A DNA stretch of 64,000 nucleotides, from assembly GCA_016928775.1 (NCBI GenBank), contig JAFGKD010000019.1:1-64000 (forward strand), given 5' to 3'. Of the stretch, positions 7,885-15,311 are shown one piece after another (the stretch's first letter is position 1; every line of letters starts with the position of its first letter). Origin of the DNA: Candidatus Zhuqueibacterota bacterium. GTDB lineage: Bacteria > Zhuqueibacterota > Zhuqueibacteria > Residuimicrobiales > Krinioviventaceae. A program made the position numbers and the translations under genes. Below the pieces are notes generated by a model. The model saw only the letters and a list, made by a program, of their open reading frames with translations, searched no databases and was not told the origin of the DNA.

Positions 7885-8903
7885 AGGCACCTCGCTTGTT
7901 TATTGGCGTGCTTTTTGAAACGACATATTAGCAATGTTCGATCATCCGTGTCGAAATCTGTCGCTAAATGAGTTGAGAGTCTTGACAATATCTGCTGCAT
8001 GATTTCAGCAGGCGATAATTTCCTGTTTTTACGAACGATTTCCAGCAGACGTTCTTCACCAAATTCCTCCCTGTGGTTGTTCATCGCTTCTGTGATGCCA
8101 TCTGAATAAAGAATAAGGATATCTCCTGCTTGCAGGCACATCTCACCTATGTTAAAATGGCTATCATCTGCGAGGCCAAGGGCGGGCGAACTTGCAGTGA
8201 GGAAAGTGTAATTCCCGTTTGCTCGCACGACGAACGGAAAATTGTGCCCGGCATTGATATAGGTCAGCTTGTCAGAGTGTGCGTTATAAATCCCGTAAAA
8301 CAATGTGATGAACATCGGACGAATCAATGAGGCACGAATATGCGCATTGATAAAGGAGACCGTATCGTGCAGCGATGCGCTGTTTTTTACTTCACTTTTG
8401 AAAATGGCTTGAATTTGCGAAACAAGCAATGCTGCCGCAACGCCATGACCGCAGGCGTCGCCGATGACCAAACCATAGCGATTTTTTTCGATCTGAAAAT
8501 AGTCATACATATCGCCGTTCACCATCTCGCAGGCTTGAGAAGTCGCTTGTATACAAACAAACGTATCACGTAAGGGGAGTGGAGGGCAGAGATTTGACTG
8601 CATCCGTGCCGCCAGGAGTACATCCGTTGCTGGCGACTTTGTATGTTTGGCTTTATCTTTTTCGGGCACGCACGACTTTACCACATAGTCATTCTGGCGC
8701 GATTCAACGAATCCTTGCTGCACTAATTCTTCATAAGCGCGTTCTGCGGTATAAATGCTGACATGTTGAGCACGCGCCAGGGACCGCACCGGCTCAAGTG
8801 CGCTGCCGCCTGGTATGTCGCCTCGGCGTATTCGCTCGCCCATTTGTTGGGAAATTTGCCTGTACAAGGGCTCGGTTGAAAAATCGGTTATCTGTAACAG
8901 CAT
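7881..8903 (-). CDS. GntR DNA-binding domain fused to SpoIIE/PP2C phosphatase
   Basis: A 340-residue two-domain protein. Residues 1-75 form a GntR winged helix very like the next gene ('EPLYRQISQQMGERIRRGDI', 'SLARAQHVSIYTAERAYEEL'). Residues ~90-330 form a SpoIIE-type Ser/Thr phosphatase: a linker helix 'AARMQSNLCPPLP', then 'GDMYD' (D131), 'GDACGHG' (D149), 'INAGHNFPF', 'YSDGITEA' (D268) and 'DDRTLL' (D320/D321). All metal-ligand acids are present, so it should be active. There is no receiver, GAF or membrane part. It is the first gene of the operon, with an 'AGGA' site and a good promoter upstream. SpoIIE enzymes usually act on STAS-domain anti-anti-sigma factors; none is encoded here. The target, and whether phosphatase activity is tied to DNA binding, are unknown. 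Confidence 0.92.
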   Translation of the reverse strand: MLLQITDFSTEPLYRQISQQMGERIRRGDIPGGSALEPVRSLARAQHVSIYTAERAYEELVQQGFVESRQNDYVVKSCVPEKDKAKHTKSPATDVLLAARMQSNLCPPLPLRDTFVCIQATSQACEMVNGDMYDYFQIEKNRYGLVIGDACGHGVAAALLVSQIQAIFKSEVKNSASLHDTVSFINAHIRASLIRPMFITLFYGIYNAHSDKLTYINAGHNFPFVVRANGNYTFLTASSPALGLADDSHFNIGEMCLQAGDILILYSDGITEAMNNHREEFGEERLLEIVRKNRKLSPAEIMQQILSRLSTHLATDFDTDDRTLLICRFKKHANKQARCL

Positions 8904-8935
8904 AGCGACTATCCTGGATTGCTCTTATTGTGTCT

Positions 8936-8960
8936 ACTGTACCTACGCAATATATACAGT
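8936..8960. promoter_or_regulatory. candidate operator: ACTGTA-N13-TACAGT
   Basis: A perfect inverted repeat of six-base arms spans the -10 box of the leftward operon promoter. A third 'TACAGT' half-site lies at 9014-9019 inside the divergent promoter. Position and symmetry fit binding by the operon's GntR proteins, but this is inference. Confidence 0.5.
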
Positions 8961-8977
8961 TAGGTTTCAAAAGTCAA
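8949..8977 (-). promoter_or_regulatory. sigma70-type promoter of the GntR/ABC operon
   Basis: On the minus strand: -35 TTGACT (8972-8977), a 17-base spacer and -10 TATATT (8949-8954), about 46 bases before the start codon of the GntR-phosphatase fusion. Confidence 0.75.
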
Positions 8978-8997
8978 GAAAAAAATTTACAATCTTC

Positions 8998-9026
8998 TTG
9001 ACATAAATCTGAATACAGTTTATTTT
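8998..9026 (+). promoter_or_regulatory. sigma70-type promoter of the rmlA-like gene
   Basis: TTGACA (8998-9003), a 17-base spacer and TATTTT (9021-9026), about 70 bases upstream of the nucleotidyltransferase ATG. It is divergent from the ABC operon promoter, with the two -35 boxes 20 bases apart. Confidence 0.72.
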
Positions 9027-9094
9027 TACGCATCTGATGGAATCATCACTAGGTTTACTTTAAATTGCAGCCTTAATATAAGAAGGATACACCC

Positions 9095-10159
9095 ATGAAA
9101 GCTCTCATCACAGCAGGCGGTAAAGGCACTCGACTTCGTCCGTTGACCCACACGCAGAACAAGCATCTCTTGCCCATTGCCAACAAACCTATTTTACACT
9201 ATGCTTTGGAGAAAATGGCGCACGCCGGCATCACCGAGGTTGGCATTATCACCAACCAGGAGGGGGAAGAGGTCAAATCCGCTATTGGCACCGGCGAACA
9301 ATGGGGATTACATATCGTTTATATTCCGCAGGAAGCGCCATTGGGATTGGCACATGTGGTAAAAATTTCACAGGATTTTATCGGCGATGACCCTTTCATT
9401 TTTTACCTCGGTGACAATATGGTTGTCGGGGATTTGAAAAAATTTATTGATGTTTTTGAAAAAGATGGCTCCAACTGTCATCTCACCCTTTCTAAAGTCA
9501 AAGATCCTGAGCGCTTTGGTGTTCCGGAATTGCGCAATAATCGGATTATCTCTATCGAAGAAAAGCCACAAAATCCCAAAAGTGAATTCGCCGTCACCGG
9601 CATTTATTTATACGATTCGACCATTTTCAAAGCGGTCAATAGCATCAAACCCAGCGCGCGTGGTGAGCTGGAAATATCCGACGCGCACCAGTATTTATTG
9701 GACAACGGTTATAAAATAAGCTATTCCGAGATCACCGGCTGGTGGAAGGATACCGGCAAACCGGAAGATGTGTTGGAGGCAAATCGCCTCATCCTCGAAC
9801 ATATGGAAGCGTATCAAAAGGGAATGATCGATGCGGCATCTAATGTCACGGGCAATGTGGTGGTGGAGGAGGGCGCCAATATCATCAACAGCGTGGTGCG
9901 CGGTCCAGTGGTGATTGGCAAAAATACCATTATCGAGAATTCATTCATCGGTCCCTTTACGTCCATCGGACACAACTGTACAATTCGAAACAGCGAAGTC
10001 GAGTTTTCCATTGTTTTGGATCGAGGCGAAATTCTCGATGTCGGGGTGCGCATTGAAGGTAGTCTGCTCGGCACCTCGGCTCGAATTGTGAGCTCAATCG
10101 GCAGGCCGCGGTCAAATCGATTTGTCGTGGGAGATCAGAGTTTGATTGAAATTCGATAA
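9095..10159 (+). CDS. rmlA: glucose-1-phosphate thymidylyltransferase, long form
   Basis: A 354-residue enzyme predicted to make dTDP-glucose from glucose-1-phosphate and dTTP for deoxysugar synthesis. The N-terminal nucleotidyltransferase domain shows 'ITAGGKGTRLRPLT' (nucleotide binding) and 'FYLGDNMV' (metal-binding Asp). Residues ~245-345 form a left-handed beta-helix with hexapeptide repeats, which marks the long (StrD/archaeal-like) subtype, longer than the ~290-residue RmlA. 'AGAAGGA' precedes the ATG. It stands alone: rmlB, rmlC and rmlD are not in the window, although the polysaccharide locus 19 kb away would be a user of its product. Nucleotide specificity (dTTP or UTP) is not certain from sequence. 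Confidence 0.85.
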   Translation: MKALITAGGKGTRLRPLTHTQNKHLLPIANKPILHYALEKMAHAGITEVGIITNQEGEEVKSAIGTGEQWGLHIVYIPQEAPLGLAHVVKISQDFIGDDPFIFYLGDNMVVGDLKKFIDVFEKDGSNCHLTLSKVKDPERFGVPELRNNRIISIEEKPQNPKSEFAVTGIYLYDSTIFKAVNSIKPSARGELEISDAHQYLLDNGYKISYSEITGWWKDTGKPEDVLEANRLILEHMEAYQKGMIDAASNVTGNVVVEEGANIINSVVRGPVVIGKNTIIENSFIGPFTSIGHNCTIRNSEVEFSIVLDRGEILDVGVRIEGSLLGTSARIVSSIGRPRSNRFVVGDQSLIEIR

Positions 10160-10165
10160 AGAAGA

Positions 10166-10309
10166 ATGATGAATTATGAATGCTGAATGAATGGGAATCT
10201 CAAAAGTACAATCGGCGCTGTTTGATAGCCGTTTTTGCTTGTCTTTGCCTCTTTTTTCCTTTCTCCTCGCCCCCTCATTCATAATTCAGCATTTATCATT
10301 CATAATTCA
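10166..10309. repeat. MITE-like element with ATGAATTATGAATG inverted ends
   Basis: The left end reads 'GATGAATTATGAATG' and the right end holds its reverse complement. The imperfect terminal inverted repeats of ~30-40 bases flank ~70 bases of pyrimidine-rich DNA. It lies exactly between the convergent rmlA-like and subtilase genes and touches the stop codon of the latter. The same end sequence recurs at 13129. Transcribed, it would fold into a long hairpin and could end transcription from both sides. Confidence 0.65.
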
Positions 10310-12772
10310 TCTTACCAGCGTCATCCGCCTGGTCCTGACAAAATCGCCAGCCTTGAGACGGACGACATAAATGCCGCTTGCCACCGACGCACCATTTTGA
10401 TCTGAGCCGTCCCAGGTGATGGCATGGCTGCCTGCTGATTGCCTGCCATGCATCAATGTTTTGATCCGTGTGCCATGCATGTCGAATACGATGAGGGTCA
10501 TTTCCGAGGGCGATGGCAGTGTGAAACTGATTGTGGTGCTCGGATTGAAAGGATTTGGATAGTTTTGCTGCAAGCTGATGCTGGATGGCATTGGGGTTGC
10601 TTTGATTTGTGATTCGAATGTCACCATGATGGGGCCATAGAAAAAGCTTGATCCATCGAGCGAGACGGCTTGTAGCTTGTACTCAACAGGACGCGTAACC
10701 TTGTCGATAAATTTATAAATGCTTCCAGACGCTTTCAATTCGTGTGCTGTACTAATGAGCGATAAATTGATTTTGACAAAACTGTCCGCACTCACATCTC
10801 GACGCCACACGTTGTAGCCGGCGTGATGTGTTTCATTGGTGGTGTGCCATTCGATAATCACGGAATCTCCGGCAGCATACGCCATAAAAGCGGTCACGTC
10901 GACCGCAATTGGATCCCCTTCACTGTCATCCTCGTCCAAATCGAGGACGCCGTAACCCCAGCTGACGTCCGGTATGTCGATGCCATCGAGGATATCAGCA
11001 AACTGCACCAGTGCATTATAGACCTGGTCGGCGGAATAGTCGGGATGCTCATCCAGAATGAGGGCTGCCGCGCCAGTGACCACAGGCGTGGCCATGCTGG
11101 TTCCGGACATGATGACATAATCCGCGTCACCGGCATCGCCATAGTTTAGCCCGTCATTATCAATCCATGCACTTGAGGGCGTCGAATAAACGTTGCGATC
11201 TCGAATGGAGATGAGGTCGCGCCCCGGGGCGTTGATGTGCGGCTTTTCCAGCTCATCGACCCGCGGTCCATTGCCGGAAAAGGAGCAGTGGGTGTCCGAT
11301 GTGTAGGACGAGTGAATTTGACCCAAATAATCCGTCCATTCGGAGCGATTGCCACACGCACCGACGGTAAAGGCGTGCGACGCCGTGCTCGGACTGGTGA
11401 TCGTATAGCGCGAATCCGGCTGCTCAAAAGTCACGCGTCCCTCGTTATCATCTTCATAGATGTGCACGAGCTGATCTTGGTCCGAGTTGTTGACTATTTT
11501 TACAAAGTATGTGCTGTTGCCCGCCGGCAGGTAGGGATTATAATACGACACCCGGTGCTCGGTGCCGTGCGGACTCTCGGCTTGTGAAAAATAGCGCACA
11601 TCCGTGAGTATATTCCGGTTCGCATCATAATAATTGAGCGTGATATTGTTGTGTACATCTGTGCCGTCAAACCAGACGAGGTTAAATTTGAGCAGATGCG
11701 TATTGCTCTGCGCATTCGCCACATTCACTTGAATATAATCGGATTCAGAAAAAGCCGGCACGGTTTCGCTATAGTGCCGCTTGCTTCCGCCGTAATTGCC
11801 GGCTGCAACGATAACGGGCACGTCATAGTTCTGCACAATATAATCGATGTGCTGATCCAAAAAGCCGCTGCCGTCGTGGTAGGCATCCCAGGAACCATAA
11901 CTGAGGTTGATGACATCTGCGTCATACAGCGTCACCGCGTCTTCAAGCGCTGTATAAATGACATTGCTGCGCGCTGTACCGTCCTCATCATCACCTATTT
12001 TGAGAAAGATGAGATCAGCACCCGGCGCCACGCCGGAATAAGCGCCACCGCTATTGCCCGTATTCCCTTGTGACATCAGTCCACGACCCAACGCCAGCCC
12101 GGTGACGTGTGATCCGTGCCCGGTGGCAAAAGTCCGGATATCGTCATCCAGTGTCGGGTAGCTCGAATAATCTTTTTGCGCTAAAATCGGCGGCAGGTCG
12201 GGATGATCCACATCCAGACCGGCATCGAGGATCGCCACCTTGACGCTCGAACCGTCGGCAGCGCCATTGTAACCACGCGCCCACAGGACATTTGCTTCAA
12301 TGACGTGCACAGCCGAGTTCCCTTGCGGCGCGTAGATTAATTCGGCGGTGTCAACTTTTTTGACAAAATCCAGAGACAGCAGTGCGATCCACTGCTCGGG
12401 ATGAATCTCGGCCATGTGATAGCCCAGCGGATGCTGCGCGACTGGCGGCGTCCATTGTTCGCGGTGCAGACGAACGCCCATCTTTGCCAAGGTATTCGTC
12501 TGCGCCGTCGACAAGGGCTGATCCGTGTAAATGAGGACGCGCTGCATCTCGGCGCACGCCGCCCTCTGCCCGCTGCGTTGCTCGATTGAGCGCATTTTTG
12601 AATTGATGTCACGCTCCAGGTAGCCGCTGCCAAGCTTGTGCGATAAATGAGCCGGGCATCGTATATCGTTGGAGGTGCTCGACGGCATGAGGATGAAAAT
12701 AAATATGATGGCTAAAAGTGCAACTCGTAATATCCCCGCAATCCCGTTCGCTCCCATCCCGTTACGCGTCAT
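10307..12772 (-). CDS. secreted subtilisin-like (S8) protease with sorting domain
   Basis: An 821-residue secreted protease. It has an N-terminal signal peptide (hydrophobic stretch at residues 13-30) and a propeptide-like region to ~150. The S8 catalytic domain shows Asp in 'ILDAGLDVDHPDLP' (D183), His in 'GHGSHVTG' (H219) and Ser in 'MSGTSMATP' (near residue 560). About 170 residues separate the His block from the segment before the Ser, including an inserted beta-rich domain. A Fn3-like segment follows, then a C-terminal 'QQNYPNPFNPSTTISF' sorting domain ending 'RRMTLVR'. All catalytic residues are present. It should be exported by the Sec system and then sorted by a type IX-like route. 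It is probably monocistronic, convergent with the rmlA-like gene. Confidence 0.93.
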   Translation of the reverse strand: MTRNGMGANGIAGILRVALLAIIFIFILMPSSTSNDIRCPAHLSHKLGSGYLERDINSKMRSIEQRSGQRAACAEMQRVLIYTDQPLSTAQTNTLAKMGVRLHREQWTPPVAQHPLGYHMAEIHPEQWIALLSLDFVKKVDTAELIYAPQGNSAVHVIEANVLWARGYNGAADGSSVKVAILDAGLDVDHPDLPPILAQKDYSSYPTLDDDIRTFATGHGSHVTGLALGRGLMSQGNTGNSGGAYSGVAPGADLIFLKIGDDEDGTARSNVIYTALEDAVTLYDADVINLSYGSWDAYHDGSGFLDQHIDYIVQNYDVPVIVAAGNYGGSKRHYSETVPAFSESDYIQVNVANAQSNTHLLKFNLVWFDGTDVHNNITLNYYDANRNILTDVRYFSQAESPHGTEHRVSYYNPYLPAGNSTYFVKIVNNSDQDQLVHIYEDDNEGRVTFEQPDSRYTITSPSTASHAFTVGACGNRSEWTDYLGQIHSSYTSDTHCSFSGNGPRVDELEKPHINAPGRDLISIRDRNVYSTPSSAWIDNDGLNYGDAGDADYVIMSGTSMATPVVTGAAALILDEHPDYSADQVYNALVQFADILDGIDIPDVSWGYGVLDLDEDDSEGDPIAVDVTAFMAYAAGDSVIIEWHTTNETHHAGYNVWRRDVSADSFVKINLSLISTAHELKASGSIYKFIDKVTRPVEYKLQAVSLDGSSFFYGPIMVTFESQIKATPMPSSISLQQNYPNPFNPSTTISFTLPSPSEMTLIVFDMHGTRIKTLMHGRQSAGSHAITWDGSDQNGASVASGIYVVRLKAGDFVRTRRMTLVR

Positions 12773-13061
12773 CTTTTACAGCCCTAATGTGGTATTGAAT
12801 AGGAAACAATGAATAGGAGTCAACAAGTGTGCCAGATTTTGCAAGTTAGGCGCATCTGATGTTGTAACATATTGTTTCTATGTGAGAAATGGCGGGTAAT
12901 AGTTTTTCACTCGACTGCAACGTTTAAAAACATCGATCAAATTGTGTCCAGAATCCGACACATATGAAAAAGAATATGTGGTTTGGCATATGCAGGGGGG
13001 CTATTTTTGTTACAAGTTCAATAAAAATAATCTTTCGGCGTGTGTGAGGAATCCGGCATAC

Positions 13062-13097
13062 AAAAAAGGCGTTGATGTGAGAGGGGATCAACGCCTT
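13062..13097 (-). terminator. rho-independent terminator for the GEVED-protein gene
   Basis: Perfect 11-base stem AAGGCGTTGAT / ATCAACGCCTT (13066-13076 with 13087-13097) and a 10-base loop. On the minus strand the stem is followed by a run of T's, so it ends leftward transcripts. Confidence 0.8.
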
Positions 13098-13128
13098 TGT
13101 GCTGAACCGAGAGGAGGTTCATTTTAAA

Positions 13129-13172
13129 GATGAATTATGAATGATGAATGCAGAATGATGAATGATGAAATA
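13129..13172. repeat. ATGAATTATGAATG repeat, second copy (one end)
   Basis: Begins 'GATGAATTATGAATGATGAA', matching the terminal repeat of the element at 10166. It is followed by related pyrimidine-rich sequence ('CCTTTTTCCC', 'CCTTTCTCCC') up to the stop of the GEVED gene, but a clear opposite end is missing. Confidence 0.6.
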
Positions 13173-13247
13173 CAAGCAATCCGGGATCGGCGATCTCAGA
13201 TTTCAGATGTATTTCTCCATTCTCCTTTTTCCCTGTTCCTTTCTCCC

Positions 13248-14984
13248 TTATTTTAACATTGTCATTCGGCCGACTTTGCTAAACTCGCCCGCTGTCATCC
13301 GATAGAGATAAAGTCCGCTTGGCACCGGCTCACCGGAGGCGGTCGTAGCATCCCAGATGATGGTATGTACACCCGCCGGTTGTAGACCGCTCACCAATTT
13401 TCGAACCAGCTTGCCCTGTACGTCGTAAATGTTGAGGGTCATATCCACGGGTTCCGGCAGCGAGTAGCTAATAGCAGTGACCGGATTGAACGGATTGGGA
13501 TAATTCTGCGCCAGTTCGTACTCGGTTGGCAGTTCTATGGATGTGCTAATATCTGCGGTAATTCGTAGTTGAATTGGTCCATGCCAGGTGCTGTGGCCGT
13601 CCAGATTCATCTCTTCCAGTTTGTAGAAAACATCACCGGAAAGAATATCTGTATCCAGATACTGGTATTGTTTCTCGCCGACTGATGATGAGACATCATA
13701 CTTGATCAATTCGGTATTGATTTTATGATACTCGCCGTCACGTGACGTCGTGCGAAAAATGTTATAGCCAGCGTGATTGATTTCACTAGCGGCGATCCAC
13801 TGGATTTTAACGCCGTATTCCATCTGGCTGGCGGTGAAAGAAACAAGCGCAACACTGACCGGTTCTTCGGAGCCGATGGAAGTGACATAATCCTCGACCT
13901 CGCCGTAACCGTTGCCAATGCCAGTAGGGCCGAGATCAGCCGTTTGCGTGTCGAGTCTGAACCGCATATACGTCAAAGCTTCGGTCGCCCCGGCTGGAAC
14001 GGTAAAGTCCTGTATATAGGACAGCGTTGTGATGTCCGATGTGCCGTTTGACAAGGTGACGTTATTTATAATCAGCTCCTCTGGTTCGTTACCAAAGATG
14101 CAGTCGGCAAAAAAATCGAACCATGCCGCCAGTTTTGCGGTTTCGCCGGGATACAACTGTGCATGAACAACAACCCGATAATCATCACCTTTTTTAAATT
14201 TGTCACCCGAGATTTGGGTGTAGCTACCATCAGGATTTTTTTTGTAAAAGGTGACGGCTTCTTCATCATCGGCATAGCCGTCAATGTCATCTTCGTCGGC
14301 GTTAATATTGCCGTCATAACTTGGCTCCGCATCAATGGTGCTGCCGAGTTTGACTTTGGCGCCTTGACCCCCGTAGACAATGTTGTGCCCCGCCTCGCCG
14401 TAGCAACTGGAATTCGGCGCATCGCCATAATCGAGTTCACCGCAGTTCACCGTAACCAGCAAATTGTACACAGCAGCCGTTTGCGATTCGTTATCCTCCC
14501 AAACGTTGCAGTGTACACTGATGCTATAGGTGCGATTGGCAGTAAGAAAAAACGAAGCCTCCCATGCTTTCGCATAGTTTGGATTTCCCAAAAAGGGTTT
14601 TGTCACCCAGTCAAAATCCGGAGTGCTGCCATTACCTTCGTCATCGCTGCTGACAACTTTGCCGCCGATTTTGATCCAGACCTCTTCACCATTTTCGGCA
14701 AGAATTGGCATAGACGTTCCATTACTGGAGACAAATACAAACATGGTCTCGGTATTGCAGTCGTAGCGCATGTAAAGCTGCGCCAATACCTCTCCATTCG
14801 GACTGCCCGTTTTGTACATATCTGAAATAAAATCAGTGCTGTGGTTCCATTCACTGGTATCACCATCCACGGTCGCCAGATTGTAGGATGGTTCAACAGC
14901 AAGGGCAGGATTGGGATTAAGGATCACAAATGACAATGTCAATAAAGCAGCTGAAAAAACTACCGAACATTTTAAAGTCCCCAT
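13248..14984 (-). CDS. secreted GEVED-domain protein with C-terminal sorting domain
   Basis: A 578-residue protein with a Sec signal peptide (VVFSAALLTLSFVILNPNPALA). Residues ~30-190 form a beta-sandwich-like domain. From ~190 to 375 comes a GEVED-type domain opening 'DYGDAPNSSCYGEAGHN' and closing 'GNGYGEVEDYVTSI'. A Fn3-like segment ('ASQMEYGVKIQWIAASEINHAGYNIFR') and the sorting domain 'QNYPNPFNPVTAISYSLPE...GRMTMLK' follow. Acidic clusters (NADEDDIDGYADDEE) suggest calcium binding. It is probably cell-surface or secreted, with an adhesive or structural role; no catalytic motif is seen. A 'GAGGAGG' ribosome site lies before the ATG. The Fn3 segment closely resembles that of the neighbouring subtilase. 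Confidence 0.85.
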   Translation of the reverse strand: MGTLKCSVVFSAALLTLSFVILNPNPALAVEPSYNLATVDGDTSEWNHSTDFISDMYKTGSPNGEVLAQLYMRYDCNTETMFVFVSSNGTSMPILAENGEEVWIKIGGKVVSSDDEGNGSTPDFDWVTKPFLGNPNYAKAWEASFFLTANRTYSISVHCNVWEDNESQTAAVYNLLVTVNCGELDYGDAPNSSCYGEAGHNIVYGGQGAKVKLGSTIDAEPSYDGNINADEDDIDGYADDEEAVTFYKKNPDGSYTQISGDKFKKGDDYRVVVHAQLYPGETAKLAAWFDFFADCIFGNEPEELIINNVTLSNGTSDITTLSYIQDFTVPAGATEALTYMRFRLDTQTADLGPTGIGNGYGEVEDYVTSIGSEEPVSVALVSFTASQMEYGVKIQWIAASEINHAGYNIFRTTSRDGEYHKINTELIKYDVSSSVGEKQYQYLDTDILSGDVFYKLEEMNLDGHSTWHGPIQLRITADISTSIELPTEYELAQNYPNPFNPVTAISYSLPEPVDMTLNIYDVQGKLVRKLVSGLQPAGVHTIIWDATTASGEPVPSGLYLYRMTAGEFSKVGRMTMLK

Positions 14985-15311
14985 TTTATTACCTCCTCTT
15001 CTCTCGCTTGTTTTCTGAGTTCAATTAATTACGCCCGCACAGGCGCACTCCTCAGATGCGTTCGAAACCTTCCCCCATAAAAGATTTCAGCTCCCTGTAC
15101 TCAACAAGCATACCAATTTTGCATAAATTTAAGATAGCCCATTAAGGCTATAAAAAACAGGTAATAAAAAAACACGGCTAAGAGGGGAGGTGAATATTAA
15201 TAATGATCAATATCGGGGAGAAATTACCCACCGGGGAGAGGTTCCCCATTTTGAGTGAAAGCTCGTATCGTCCCGTAAGATAAAAAGATGATATGGACTA
15301 TATGGGCAAGA
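14985..15311. other. intergenic region, 327 bases
   Basis: Separates the NtrC-type regulator (3' end) from the GEVED gene (5' end), both minus strand. It holds a small hairpin GGGGA-gaggt-TCCCC (15233-15247) next to a direct repeat 'CGGGGAGA' (15214 and 15232), and a six-base palindrome ATAGCC...GGCTAT near 15135. No sigma54-type GG-N10-GC box was convincing upstream of the GEVED gene. No gene is seen. Confidence 0.5.

Larger units (their letters stand above)
12773..13247. other. intergenic region, 475 bases
   Basis: Lies upstream of the subtilase gene and downstream of the GEVED gene (both minus strand). It holds a minus-strand terminator and half of the ATGAAT repeat, listed separately. 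Bases 12773-13060 are AT-rich with no recognised gene; the 61-aa ORF at 12942 shows no protein-like composition. This stretch presumably carries the subtilase promoter, but no convincing -35/-10 pair was picked out. Confidence 0.6.

Noticed and set aside
9095-10159. rmlA-like gene as part of the polysaccharide operon
   Set aside because: It is 19 kb away and separated by many minus-strand genes; a metabolic link is possible, but not an operon.
10823-12073. Plus-strand ORFs of 100-140 aa antisense to the subtilase
   Set aside because: Shadows of the coding strand; no ribosome sites or known motifs.
12942-13127. 61-aa ORF upstream of the subtilase gene
   Set aside because: It runs through a terminator hairpin and has no ribosome site or protein-like pattern.
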